Shown here in pieces: positions 5,523 through 5,730 of a stretch of DNA of 5,730 bases (position 1 is its first letter; the number at the start of each line of letters is the position of its first letter). Both the position numbers and the translations under genes were made by a program. Origin of the DNA: Chloroflexota bacterium (GTDB lineage: Bacteria > Chloroflexota > Dehalococcoidia > SZUA-161 > SpSt-899); NCBI GenBank assembly GCA_018657655.1, contig JABHWQ010000282.1, forward strand, positions 1 to 5,730. Direction: 5' to 3'. The notes beneath the pieces are model-generated. The model worked only from the letters and a program-made list of their open reading frames with translations. It searched no databases and was not told where the DNA came from.

Positions 5523-5730
5523 ATGATAAACAACGATACTGCCAAAAACGAGTTACGTTTGGTTCGCCAAGCCAAAGCAGGCGATAGAGAGGCTTTCGGA
5601 CAGCTCATGGAAAACCATGCAGTGCGAGCCTATCGGATCGCCTTTTCCATTCTGCAAAACCAGAGCGAAGCAGAGGACGCTGTACAGGAAGCCTTCATCA
5701 CCGCTTTCAAATCCATCAAAAAGCTGGAAA
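5523..5730 (+). CDS. ECF-family RNA polymerase sigma factor, N-terminal part (3' end outside window)
   Basis: The frame opens at ATG 5523 and is still open at the right edge, giving 69 complete codons. The sequence begins with a short polar lead (MINNDTAKNELRLVRQAKAG) and DREAFGQLM, then the region 2 helix HAVRAYRIAFSILQ and the hallmark SEAEDAVQEAFITAF (residues 48-62). These are the sigma70 region 2.1-2.2 features of ECF sigma factors, which bind core RNA polymerase. Region 4 and any anti-sigma gene lie outside the window. ECF proteins are usually 160-200 residues, so about a third is seen. It is divergent from the PKD lipoprotein gene and shares its control region. The family is clear; the subgroup and stimulus cannot be told from this part. 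Confidence 0.93.
   Translation, partial: MINNDTAKNELRLVRQAKAGDREAFGQLMENHAVRAYRIAFSILQNQSEAEDAVQEAFITAFKSIKKLE

Noticed and set aside
5222..5608. 128-residue minus-strand ORF across the divergent promoter region
   Set aside because: It overlaps both the ECF sigma gene and the lipoprotein gene in other frames and runs through both promoters; no domain is seen.

Overview
The window looks like a piece of a bacterial chromosome. A Chloroflexota (for example Dehalococcoidia-like) host is a tentative guess. It rests on the style of the lipoprotein at the right end (lipobox, then a long Thr-Pro linker, then PKD domains) and on the zinc-ribbon/RDD membrane proteins. No rRNA, tRNA, CRISPR array or transposase is visible.

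Layout, left to right. (1) Positions 1-572 hold the C-terminal part of argC (arginine biosynthesis), cut by the window edge. (2) Positions 573-841 are a gene-free stretch with one plausible sigma70-type promoter and a good ribosome binding site. (3) Positions 842-3411 hold a two-gene, translationally coupled unit. The first gene encodes a 656-residue protein with four N-terminal zinc ribbons, a membrane helix, a large beta-rich extracytoplasmic part, more membrane helices and a C-terminal RDD domain. The second encodes a 200-residue protein with one zinc ribbon and an RDD domain. (4) Positions 3424-4176 are an AT-rich multi-helix membrane-protein gene that can only be read through by correcting a frameshift near the start, an in-frame TGA and a second, compensating frameshift. 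It is most simply a decaying pseudogene. (5) Positions 4204-5367 on the minus strand encode a PKD-repeat lipoprotein. (6) Positions 5368-5522 are a compact divergent control region with two near-mirror-image promoters. (7) From 5523 to the right edge lies the start of an ECF-type sigma factor gene.

How the parts may work together. The zinc-ribbon/RDD pair probably forms a membrane complex or sensor, given the ATGA overlap and the shared modules, but its substrate is unknown. The lipoprotein and the ECF sigma factor share a control region whose two promoters have the same sequence elements at the same spacing, so co-expression is likely. Neither promoter looks like an ECF-type promoter, so autoregulation by the sigma factor is not supported by what is visible. 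The most unusual items are the domain architecture of the 656-residue protein, the mirror-image divergent promoter, and the multiply broken membrane gene.
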